Source: Theobroma cacao
Lineage: Eukaryota; Streptophyta; Magnoliopsida; Malvales; Malvaceae
Assembly: GCF_000208745.1 (NCBI RefSeq)
Contig: NC_030856.1
Span: 4,794,118 to 4,858,117 of the forward strand
DNA: 64,000 nt
Direction of reading: 5' to 3'
Under the pieces are notes generated by a model that worked only from the letters and a program-made list of their open reading frames with translations, had not been told where the DNA came from and did not search any database. Made by a program: the position numbers and the translations under genes. This document shows, piece by piece, positions 45,897-56,139 of this stretch (within the stretch, counting starts at the first letter, position 1; each line of letters begins with the position of its first letter).

Positions 45897-48539
45897 TACG
45901 TGGAACTGCTCAATCTTAATCGCCTTTACTGTCTTGTAGCAGGTACAATTAGTCCTTCATTGCTTAAACTGCAACATTTGAGTTATTTAGATCTCAGTCA
46001 AAATGATTTTAATGGAAGTCGCATCCCCGAGTTCATTGGTTCTCTCAAAAATCTGAGATACCTCGATCTCTCTCATGCTAATTTTGGAGGACCAATTCCT
46101 TCTCAGCTTGGAAACCTTTCCAAGTTGGAGACTCTTTATCTGGGTGGTGGCATTTTCGATCAAAACTACTACTACTACAATATGATCTTTCGCAACAAAT
46201 TTCCAAAGTTATTTAGTGCTGGAAACCTTGAGTGGCTTTCCCATCTTACTTCTTTAAAGTTCCTTGTCCTCAGTTTCACTAACCAAAGTAAGGCTAGTGA
46301 TTGGTTGCAAGTGGTTAATCAACTTCCTTCCCTTGAATTTTTGGCCATGAACGATTGTGATCTTCCAAGTGCCTCTTCTTCATCTCTTTCCCTCGTCAAC
46401 TCTTCTACAGCTCTCACCGGCCTGAATCTGTCTGGTAACAATCTCACTTCTTCTGCAATATACCCATGGTTGTTTAATGTTAGTAGCAACCTTGAGTTCC
46501 TTGATCTCTCAAGGAACCACTTGAAAGGTCCAATTCCAGAATCTTTTGGAAATATGGTTCACATGACGGATCTTTCTCTGAGCCACAATCAGCTTGAAGG
46601 TGGGATATATAGATCTTTTTGGAGTATGTGTAGTTTGGTTACTTTAGAAATGGAGTCCAACCATCTCAGTGCCTTCGGATTTATTCAGAATACATCTTTA
46701 TGCAAAAGTGACTCGATCCAGCAGTTGAGATTAGCTGAGAATCAACTGACGAGTTCTGTGCTGAATGAAATGGCAAATCTGTCATCCTTAATTGAAATAG
46801 ATCTTGGGTACAACCTTTTAAATGGAACCATAAGCGAAAGCATTGGACAACAGTCCGAACTTAGTGTTTTACGGCTTGCTGGGAATTCTTTTGATAATAT
46901 TGTGATCTCCGAAGCTCATTGCTCAAATCTCACCAAATTAAGGGAGTTAGACTTATCCTACAGTTCGCTGACCTTAAAATTCAACTCTGACTGGATCCCT
47001 CCTTTTAGTTTGAATGTTATACTCCTTAGCTCTTGCAAGTTAGGGCCTCGTTTCCCAGAATGGCTTCAGACTCAAGCTGAAGTCTTTGTCCTTGATATCT
47101 CTGATGCTAAAATATCGGATTCCCTTCCCATTTGGTTTTGGGACTTACTTGGCAGAGTAGAATACTTAAACCTCTCTTTTAACCAGATCCATGACACTTT
47201 GCCAAATACCTCTAATCAAAGAACATACGACAGTTTGCCACTTCCTCCAGTTGGTTTCTCATATGGTTTACAGTCCTTAATCCTCTCCAAAAACAAGTTT
47301 TTCGGTTCAATCTCTTCAATGTGCAGTTTTTCCTATACCGAAGATTTGAAATTGGTAGATCTCTCAAATAATCAATATTCTGGGGTGGTTCCTGACTGTT
47401 TTGCACAATTCCCAAATTTAATAGCTTTGAATTTGGCTGAAAACAATTTCTCAGGCCCAATTCCAAGCTCTTTGGGATCCTTGGCTTTTCTTGAAATGCT
47501 CAATTTACATGGTAATAGATTCTCGGGAAATTTACCTTCATCTTTACAGAATTGTGTAAAGCTCAAATTTTTGGATCTAAGTAATAATAGATTATCAGGA
47601 ACAATTTCCTTTTGGATTGGTCAAAGTTTATCATCGCTGGTTTTTCTTAGCCTTCAAAACAATCAATTCAACCAGAAGATCCCCAATCAACTTTGTAGAT
47701 TGAAATATATTCGAATCTTGGACCTCTCTGTAAATAAAATCTCAGGTACCATACCACGATGTCTCAATAATTTCACTTTTATGGTCCAAAAGGTGAAGTT
47801 AGATCAAACCATTGAGCATGTCCTTAATGTACATCGTCTTAAACAAGGTGGAATATATTTGGGCAGGTCCATTGTGCTCAACTATATTGACGAGGCGTTG
47901 CTTGTATGGAAAGGAACAAAGCAGATGTATGCAAAAATTCTTGGACTTTTATTAGTCATCGATCTCTCCAGTAATAAATTAATAGGAGAGATTCCTGAAG
48001 AAATAACTAGTCTTCAAGAGTTGGTTGCATTGAACTTATCAAGGAACCTTTTAACTGGCAAAATCCCTCAAAAGATTGGGCAATTAAGACAATTGCAATC
48101 GCTTGATCTGTCAAGAAACAAATTTTCAGGTAGCATCCCATCAAGCTTGTCTGAGTTAACATTTTCGGGTAGCTTGGACTTGCCCTATAATTATTTGTCA
48201 GGGAAAATTCCAGCAGGATCTCAACTACAACTCTTTGATCCTTCAACATTTTCCCACAACAACGGACTTTGCGGTCCTCCAGTTACACCAAATTGCTCAA
48301 TGGAAACACCTCGAGGTCAACTGGAAAGAGGTCACGATGATTCTGATGAATCCATGAAATGGTTTTATGCTGGCATGGGACTTGGATTTGTAGTGGGTTT
48401 TTGGGGATTTTGTGGTGCTTTCTTGTTGAAGAGTTCGTGGAGGCATTCCTATTTCCGTTTCTTGGACAAGGTGAAAGATTGGCTCTATGTTACATATGCT
48501 CTGCAGAAAGCAAGGTTGGAGAGGAGAATTCAGACCTAA
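45897..48539 (+). pseudogene. RLP copy 2, N-terminally truncated
   Basis: An open frame of about 880 codons aligns with RLP1/RLP3 from the TGHV-KLDLS point onwards. It has LRRs, the island (SMxQ-like region replaced by FMVQKVKLDQ), LRRCT (LCGPPVTPNC), a TM with GMGLGFVVGFWG and the basic tail ending RRIQT. The signal peptide, LRRNT and ATG are missing: homology stops at about 45897, and the frame opens only with a GTG at 45900. The frame is otherwise free of stops, so truncation is recent or a distant 5' exon exists; none is visible. It differs from RLP1/3 in the N-half, with an LRR block (SASDWLQVVNQLPSLEFL) absent from them, so it is a separate RLP lineage. Confidence 0.8.
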
Positions 48540-48570
48540 AAGGTACAACTCTTTCAATAAGTTCAAGAAG

Positions 48571-48704
48571 GTAAAATGCTTATGACATTTATTTTCTCTT
48601 TCTTTTTTTTTATTCTTTAATCTCATAATTAGCATGACTTTACACAGGTAGCAAATTATGCTCCCATAAAATAATAAAATTCTATATTATTCTTTTGTTC
48701 TCAG
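48571..48704 (+). other. 3' UTR intron of RLP2
   Basis: Same position as in RLP1: donor AAGAAG/GTAAAA, acceptor TTCTCAG/GTATGG, 134 bp. Confidence 0.65.
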
Positions 48705-48705
48705 G

Positions 48706-49985
48706 TATGGTTGGAACTACAGCTGAAGCTAGTTCCTCATGGTTGTGAGGAACAAAAGTAAATCAATAAATTTTTGAAGAAAAGTGTGTAACGGTTTGAG
48801 GGGTGTACTTATTTCGCTATTTGTAAGATTCCTTTCAGTTTGATCTCTGTACAAATATTGTCAACCTCTGTTAGCGATTAATCAAGCCTAGACTTATGGC
48901 TTTCTCTTATTCACCTTGTTTGATTGAGGAGTTGCTGTTCATGAAATTGAAGTATTTTCTCTCATATTGCTGCTTAGTTATTGTTGATACTTCTGTCTTT
49001 CTGGATTGATTTGCCTTATTTGACAATGTATGCATCTATTATGGACTAAGCTTGCTCCAGCAAATTAAGTGCCTATTACTACTAACATTTTTTTGGATGT
49101 TGGTGCTTATGGTCCCATTTAATTCATTTACATTACAATTTCTTTTTTTTTTTAACTTAACAGAGGCCTACTTAATTAATCTATCCGATTATATATATTG
49201 ATGAGTAGCTCATCTATTATTCTCCAGTCAAGGGTTTGAAAAGCAATCAAGGGGTAGCTTTAGCTTAATTTGTTGAACTGATGGAGTGGAGACTGGGTTC
49301 CCTTCCTCTATTTTGTCTTTCAAAATGCAACAAATTGATCATAGTATCAAAATTTTATTCCTTGTTAAAATCAAGTTAAACTTATCACAAACGCAAAAGA
49401 TGACGAACCAGCGAAAATAAGAACAACTATATGCTAATAAAAAAAAGAGCAAATTCAGTAAATTCTATACTGAATACAATCTCTCCATTTACTGCAACTT
49501 CAGTATTCACTCCTCTATTTTCAAAACAAATATTAATCCTACTTTGATTTTTTTTTAAATTTAAGAAAAGGAAATTCATGTCTCACTCATTGAGCAGAAG
49601 ATCATACTCTAATGATTGAATACTTCATTTTTATTTTCTCATGTAATAATTGTAAATTGTTTACATTGTTTGTATAAGTTATATCAATATAAAAAAGAGT
49701 AAACAAATCTCAAAACGCCCTACACAGAAGATTAACCTCATAATTTGGCTTTGTAAGTGATTGAAGAAGAAAATAGTAGTGGAGAAAAAAAAAATTCATA
49801 GCAAAAAATGCCCATTCCTTAGTCAGTGCTGGTCGTCAAAAGGTAAATTATTGGTAGATGAAGGCTTTAATGGTAAATTAAATATATTTTGATTCGCACT
49901 AAAAACACGATTAGTAAAGTGTTCAAGTATGAAGACCGTGGTTTACAGGTTAGGATCAAGAAAAAAACATTCTAAGAAAAGACGG
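48706..49985. other. RLP2 3' flank and duplicated intergenic block
   Basis: The conserved RLP 3' end (GTGTAACGGTTTGAGG) is at about 48787. From about 49690 the sequence repeats at 54320 onward. A relic of the RLP promoter (GAAGACCGTGGTTTACAGG) is at about 49930. Confidence 0.5.
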
Positions 49986-50940
49986 TGTAAAGAGAGTGAG
50001 AGGCAAGCGCTGCTCAACTTTAAGCAAAGCCCATGCTGTAAAGGAAATTACTCAGAGACAAGAAAAGACTTTGCCATTCAGTAGCCTTATTTTGGTATCT
50101 CTTGCCACTATTTCCTTTATTTGTTTAGGAATTTACTCCCGAAAAGGAAAAATTAGAAGATGGAATTAATAATATAAGTTATATTATTGATTTAGAAAAA
50201 GAATAAAGTGTATTCTTAAAGACTCACCAATAGACTCGTGGAAATTGGTGTGACCACACCGTATTACACAAATCAGTTTTCTTCTTTCTGATGGACCTCA
50301 CAAAGAAAGACGAATAGGTTAATTAATTTTAAGATTTTATAGTTTTAACTCATATAACATTTTTACCGTTAAATTTGACCCAAAATTACTCCCTATCATT
50401 GTCATTTTTGTTCATGCAATTTCAACCATTTCAAACTATGATAGTCACGAGAGATTAAACTCATTCCAAGAAGAATTAAATTGAATGCAAAACAGACCCA
50501 TATTCTTAATTAGTCAGGATCGGATATATTAGAAATTTTTTTTTTCAAGAATTGAAGGACCCAACAAAGTCTACATAGATATAATTAACTTTTTCGTGCA
50601 TCATACCAGATTGAAGACGAAAACAATGGGGGAATCAAATTAATTATATATAAAAATAAAAAAGCAGGTCTGGTTGTCATTAAAGATTAATTTAATAGGA
50701 TCATAAATGGATAATGATTCATTATATATAAAACTAATTAAAATGCGAATAATTTCTCAGTTGTCTCATAATAACAGATGTGTACGTTTCTGGAAAATGA
50801 GAAAAGAATGTGATTAATTTGTATATTATTTTATTTTTTTCTTCTCTTTTGCGATTTCTTACTTTTTACATAATTATAATATTCAATCCACCCCTAAGAA
50901 AACTAATGTGTGCCCATGAAACTTCATCTCAGAGATCGAA
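49690..50940. repeat. Duplicated decayed RLP-flank block, copy A
   Basis: Matches about 54320-55790 in the same order: the CAAATCTCAAAACGCCCTAC stretch, N-cap fragment, GACTTTGCCATTCAGTAGCC, and the AAGAAAACTAATGTGTGCCC end. Copy B continues into another sequence after its end. Copy A is followed at about 50940 by unrelated DNA. Confidence 0.7.
49986..50040 (+). pseudogene. RLP N-cap fragment
   Basis: About 18 codons match the first N-cap motif of RLP3 (CKESERQALL then NFKQS), preceded by an RLP promoter relic. The match then ends. There is no ATG in frame nearby and no following LRRs. Confidence 0.7.
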
Positions 50941-51145
50941 GAAGCGTTTTTACATAATTTACAATGGGTGTTAATTACGACGTTGAACGCCCATTTCTCC
51001 TTCGGCACGATCAGCAAACTGTCAAGATCCTCGTACTGTCTACGCTGGATCTGCAAAACATGGCACAAATGCACCAATGAGTTAAGCTGTAATGTGTAAC
51101 AAGTATACTGAAGACATAAATAAGGAATAAATGTTGTGAAACACC

Positions 51146-51300
51146 ATGAATAACAAGCAAAATGTTGTGACATGCCATGCATAACAAGTAAAATATTGTG
51201 ACACGTCATGCATAACAAGTAAAATCTTGTGACACGTCATGCATAACAAGTCAAATGTTGTGACACGCCATGCATATCAAGTCAAATGTTATCACACGCT
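51146..51300. repeat. 31-bp tandem repeat, 5 copies
   Basis: Five units of exactly 31 bp (5 x 31 = 155), consensus ATGCATAACAAGTAAAATNT followed by TGTGACACGTC. Unit ends alternate CGTC and CGCC. Degenerate GACACG motifs continue to about 51345. Confidence 0.92.
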
Positions 51301-51783
51301 AACGTTGACACGCCAATAACTAACTATAATAACAATGACGTGACACGGTAAACACCAAAACCCCCTAACACCACTACGACTTAACCCCAAAAACCATTAA
51401 ACCAGCAAGAACACAGTCTAAACATTTACAAAACAAAACAAAAAACACGAACATATCAAGCAAACCCAGTAAAAAAGCAAAAAATTAACGAACACAAGAA
51501 TGTTTAATTTGAGACTCACTGACCTCTTCACTTAAAGTTAACATTGTTGCTGGTGCTGTGGTGTTGTTACGCTTGCAAAGAGCCTTCTTGAACACTCCAG
51601 TACCGGCAGGAATGAGAAATGAATCACACAGATATTAGAAATTCTGAAAAATAACTGTTTAAAATGAAAAATGGCCTTATAATATTCTTTTTTATTCGTT
51701 TCACTAAGGGAAATTAATTTAGTGGAAGTCCAAACGATTACCATGTTAATTGCCCGCTTTTCTGTTCCCTCTCTCTATTTCAA
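51301..51783. other. Spacer between two satellite arrays
   Basis: GC is locally higher at 51520-51620. A minus-strand stretch there reads coding-like (PAGTGVFKKALCKRNNT) but matches no family I know. It may be captured host DNA. Confidence 0.35.
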
Positions 51784-52263
51784 ACCATGACTTGTCAGTT
51801 GTTCAAGCAATGCCTTGTCACACACTCTAAACCATGGCGTGTCAGCTTTTCAAGCAATGTTGTGTCACACACTCTAAACCATGGCGTGTCAGTTGTTCAA
51901 GCAATGCCTTGTCACACACTCTAAACATGGGTGTCACCAACTCTGAACTCTGGCTTGTTATAGTTTCCCTCAATGGCGTGTCACCAACTCTGAACTCTGG
52001 CATGTCACAAATTCTCTCTATGGCATCTCACAAACTTTGAACGCTGGCGTGTCACAGATTCCTTCCATGTCGTGTCACCAACTCTGAACTTTGGCGTGTC
52101 ACAGATTCCTTCCATGGCGTCTCACCAACTCTAAATGCTGACGTGTCACAGATTCCCACCATGGCATGCCACCAACTCTTAACTCTGGCGTATCACAGAT
52201 TTCCTCTATGGTATCTCACCAACTCTGAACGCTGGCGTGTCACAACCATGTCACACATTCCCA
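51784..52263. repeat. 47-bp tandem repeat, about 10 copies in two subtypes
   Basis: Unit starts at 51784, 51831 and 51878 (subtype with TTCAAGCAATG), then phase points at 51935, 51982, 52029, 52076, 52123, 52170 and 52217 (subtype with CACCAACTCTGAAC), an exact 47-bp step in each set. Both subtypes contain CATGGCGTGTCA, the reverse complement of the TGACACGCCATG core in the 31-bp array. Confidence 0.92.
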
Positions 52264-52837
52264 ACATGACGTTTCACAAACTTTAAACCCTACCTTGCCA
52301 TAACCATCTCACATATGGCCTGCTATACCAGGACCATTTTCTGCTTTGGATTCACATATTTCTCCTTTCAATTCACCACCGTATCAAGGATTTCTGGTTT
52401 CACATCATTAGCCAAGCTTTCCATTCATCACGACCAGTTTCTCGTTCGATTTAATATTACTCTTCTCCTATTATCTGAATGCCATGTCCCAAATATCTGA
52501 AAACCATCTCATGTAATATTATTTTGTTTTGCACAGCCTTCGTAAACAAAAAAAATGGATGTTTTGCACAAAATTAGATGTTCACAAAATTCTTTGCATA
52601 TTTATCTTTTCCAATTTTCTGCCTGTTTGAGAGTGCACGCAAACGAAGATGGCTTATTAAGGGCATTTTTGTCCCAAAATCTATTCTGGTGGCTAAAAAT
52701 AGTTAAAATTATCTTGAGGGTTATTTACAAAAACACGTTATTTTTAAGGACTAAAAAAAAATTTCTCCTTTTTCATCCATAATACACCTCCAAAAACCTT
52801 TCAATTCATTTCCATAATACCATAGCCACTCTTGTTT
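52264..52837. other. Intergenic, tail of 47-bp array
   Basis: Degraded repeats to about 52310, then AT-rich DNA. No gene is seen. Confidence 0.4.
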
Positions 52838-53308
52838 TTTTCCTCAATGTCAGCCAAACCAAGACCTCCTAAATCACGGTAATTGCAGATCGAATTCCAA
52901 CTAACATGATGGAGTCGACGCACCAGATTGGACCGCCCCATAAAAATCTTCTTTGAATTTTTTCAATCCCGCAGTTGACTTTTTTGGCATTTGGAAGAGC
53001 GACATAAAAAGTATAGGCAAGTTAAGACTGATCTTAAAAGACTTAGCCTACCTTCCATAGACAAAAGTCTTAGCTTTCCAAGTAGATAACTTGCTTTCAA
53101 ATCTTTGAATGACAGGCTGTCATAAGCTAGTTGAATGAGATGCAGGCCCCAAAAGCAACCCAAGATAAGAAGATGGAAGGCTGCCAACTTTACAGTTAAC
53201 CAAATCCGCCCATTGGTTTACCAAGCTCTGTTGAATTCCCATCCCATACACACAGCTCTTTTGAAACTTAATTTTCAAACCGAAGACTGCCTGAAAACAT
53301 TTCAACAA
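52838..53308 (-). pseudogene. LINE (non-LTR retrotransposon) reverse transcriptase relic
   Basis: On the minus strand the C-terminal part of a plant L1-type ORF2 can be read in two or more frames: FGLKIKFQKS and LPSSYLGL, then GRLSLLRSVL, then the WNSICNYRDLGGLGL region. These are the usual order of the post-catalytic RT/thumb motifs. The catalytic core, endonuclease and 3' tail are not seen. It has several frameshifts and is dead. Confidence 0.85.
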
Positions 53309-53340
53309 ACGCTTAATTTTGGGTTGGGGTATTACAAAAC

Positions 53341-54541
53341 ACGATTAGTAAAGTGTTAAAGTATGAAGACCGTGGTTTACAGGTAAAGACCAAGAAAAGA
53401 CGGTGCATGTTCCCTTAAGATGTATGGTGCATGTTCCCTTAAGATGTATAAGAATATATTTCTGGATATACCTGCCGATGTTATCATAATAAGACAAATT
53501 ATATTTCCAAGATAAAGACTTGATTTTTGGCCAGGTTATTTCAATTTTTTCCTTTTTTTATTTCATATGTAATATTTTTAAGATTTAGCCAAATTAAGAT
53601 GGCGGTGGCTTCATATTTTAAGATGGATTCTCGAGTTCATAATTGTAAATTCATTGGCTTGATAACATGTAAAGAGAAACTGATAAATTAAATTAGGTTT
53701 TAGGAAATTTTTCGTCCAGGGAAGTTTATGCCATTTGGGGTCCTGCTCTGTGTAGTGACATGATCTTTACAATTTTTCTGACATTAATACATTTTTTTAA
53801 GGTAAATGGAAATTTTATTAAAAAAATGAATTACAAAAACTATCTTGCAAGATGGTAGTAGTACAGGATAACATAAGAAGAGACGGTAAATTAAGTTAAA
53901 ATGTTCTAATTCACTAAATTTTTTAAAGATGTACTTTAACATTTTCATTAAGGATCGAGAAGGCAGATGAAGACTATTCCTTCCAGCATGCTATATTCCT
54001 ATTCAAGATCTAATGAATTTCCATTTAGAACTAGAAATAAAAATCAAATTCGATGCTGCTAAACAAACAAATCAATACCAAGACTTTAAGTCAGCCTTGT
54101 TGTATATATAGGAAATTACTCAAGATATAATAAAAGACTTTGCCATTCAGTAGCCTTATTATGGTTTCTCTTTTTCACTATTCCCATGGAGTTAATAATA
54201 TAAGTTTCTCTTTTTCAAGATATAATAAAAGACTTTGCCATTCAGTAGCCTTGTTACTCGTGGAAACTGGTGTGATCAAACCGTGTTAGACAAGTCAGTT
54301 TTTTATAAATTATATTAATATAAAAAAGAATAATCAAATCCCAGAACGCCCTACATAGAAGACTACCCTCCTAATTTAGCTTTGTAAGTGGTCGAAGAAG
54401 AAAGTAGTGGTGGAGAAAAAAAATTCATAGCAAGAAAAGCCCATGCCTTCGTGCTGGTCGTCTAAAGGTAAATATCGGTAGATGAAGACTTTAATGGTAA
54501 ATTAAATATTTTTTTAGCACTAAAAACACGATTAGTAAAGT
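53341..54541. other. RLP promoter relic and duplicated flank
   Basis: 53341-53410 matches the RLP promoter (CACGATTAGTAAAGTGTTAAAG). 53405-53640 matches 39538-39745. 54320 onward is copy B of the 49690 block. Confidence 0.5.
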
Positions 54542-55790
54542 ATGAAAGAGAGTGAGAGGCAAGCGCTGCTTGACTTTAAGGAAAGCCTTGCTGTATAGGA
54601 AAATGCTTAGAGACAAGAAAAGACTTTGCTATTCATTAGCCTTATTATGGTTTCTTTCTCTTTTCATTAGTTCCTTTATTTGTTTAGGAAAAGAAAAAAC
54701 CAGGAGATGGAGTTAATCTTAAAGACTTACCAATGGACTTGTGGAAATTGGTGTGATCACACCTTTTTTCGTGCTTCATACGAGATTGAAGAAGAAAATC
54801 GTGGGGGAATCAAATTAAATTATTAAAATTAAAAAGTAAATCTAGTCATTGTTAAAAGGTTAATTTAATAAGATAAGAAAAAGAATAACAATTTCTTTTC
54901 TATTTTTGCTCAAAGGATAACAATTTATTATATATAAAAAGACAACAAAAACACTTGTCCAAGACTTCCTTTGTTAGATTACAGCACTAGAAAACACCAT
55001 TATGAGTTTAAATATGGCTTTTACAAAAAGGCAGAGAGACCTTTAGACAAACCATCCCTGTTTGCATCAATCTGTTTATCATTGAGTTTGGTTCTCTTGA
55101 TAATTAATGTGGTTATTACCTAGTTAAAGGTGCTTACAATATTACTCTTGTAAGTCTCTATGAGATTAAGAATTTCATTCTCTAAGGAATGCAAGGGTTG
55201 TTGGTGGCGGTGAAAATCAGTGCGAGCATCGTGTTAGATTTTTGATGTACCCGGCATAAAAAGACAAATTAGAGTTAAAATAATATAAATTTTACCTTAA
55301 ATTTGACAAAATTACTCCTCTTTCATAGTCATGATAGATTAGCCTCATTCGGCTTGCAAAGTAATTGATTGAAGAGGCAATGATGGAGCATACCAATTAA
55401 ACGCAAAATAGTCACATTCCTTAATTAGAGGTAATCGTCAGGTAATTTCCTTTGGGCATGGAACAAGGACCCAAAAACTAAAAGGTATTATTGAAGGACT
55501 CAACACCCAACAAGGTCTATTAGTAGGTGTAGACTTTAGGGGCTTATTGCTGTTATTAGGATATAAAGTAATTAAAACGAAAATAATTTCTTAGCTGTCT
55601 GACAATAATAAATGTGAGTGTTTATGGAAATTGAGAAAAGAAATGGGATTAATTTGTATTTTATTTTATTTATTCTTCTCTTTTTACTATTTTCTTACTT
55701 TTTAGATAATTATGATGTTGATTCCACCCTAAGAAAACTAATGTGTGCCCCTGAAACTTCATCTCAAAGACCAAAAAAGAGTCCTATCAT
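54320..55790. repeat. Duplicated decayed RLP-flank block, copy B
   Basis: Counterpart of 49690-50940. The 50940-53340 material (satellites plus LINE relic) separates the two copies and so looks like later insertions, or the duplication carried only the flank. Confidence 0.65.
54542..54598 (+). pseudogene. RLP N-cap fragment, second copy
   Basis: Reads M-K-E-S-E-R-Q-A-L-L-D-F-K-E-S-L-A-V then TAG, the start of an RLP N-cap (compare RLP3 from its CKESERQ motif). No LRRs follow; the frame ends after 18 codons. The retroelement and the C-terminal relic at 58905 lie downstream, so this may be the head of the same broken gene. Confidence 0.7.
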
Positions 55791-56139
55791 GTCTGGGCAA
55801 TATGGTCCCTATTTATAATGGGTAATCAATTTGTTAGTTGATTCATTGGTTTCTTATTGTATTAGATGTAATAATTATTTAATTTTTATTGATGATTGTT
55901 TGATTAAAACTTTAATTTTCACTCATAAAAATAATCTCATCTAGAAAAAAAAAAGATCTTGATTAAGACCTTATATTATTTGAGGTAGAAAAGTAATTTT
56001 GATTTCTTTTATAATGTAAAAAAGAGGAAATCAAAAGAAAAAAAATTGACTGGAAAGCAAACTATCCATTCACTATTGCTAAAATTGCAAGTTTGAACTT
56101 GAAAAAAAAGAAAGAAAAGCCGTAAAAACACAAAAAGGA
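54600..56139. other. Decayed RLP flank
   Basis: Mostly copy B of the duplicated flank. 55990-56130 repeats at 60178-60310, just upstream of RLP3. Confidence 0.5.

Noticed and set aside
51146..51300. CRISPR-like array
   Set aside because: Units are contiguous with no spacers, and the DNA is eukaryotic nuclear.
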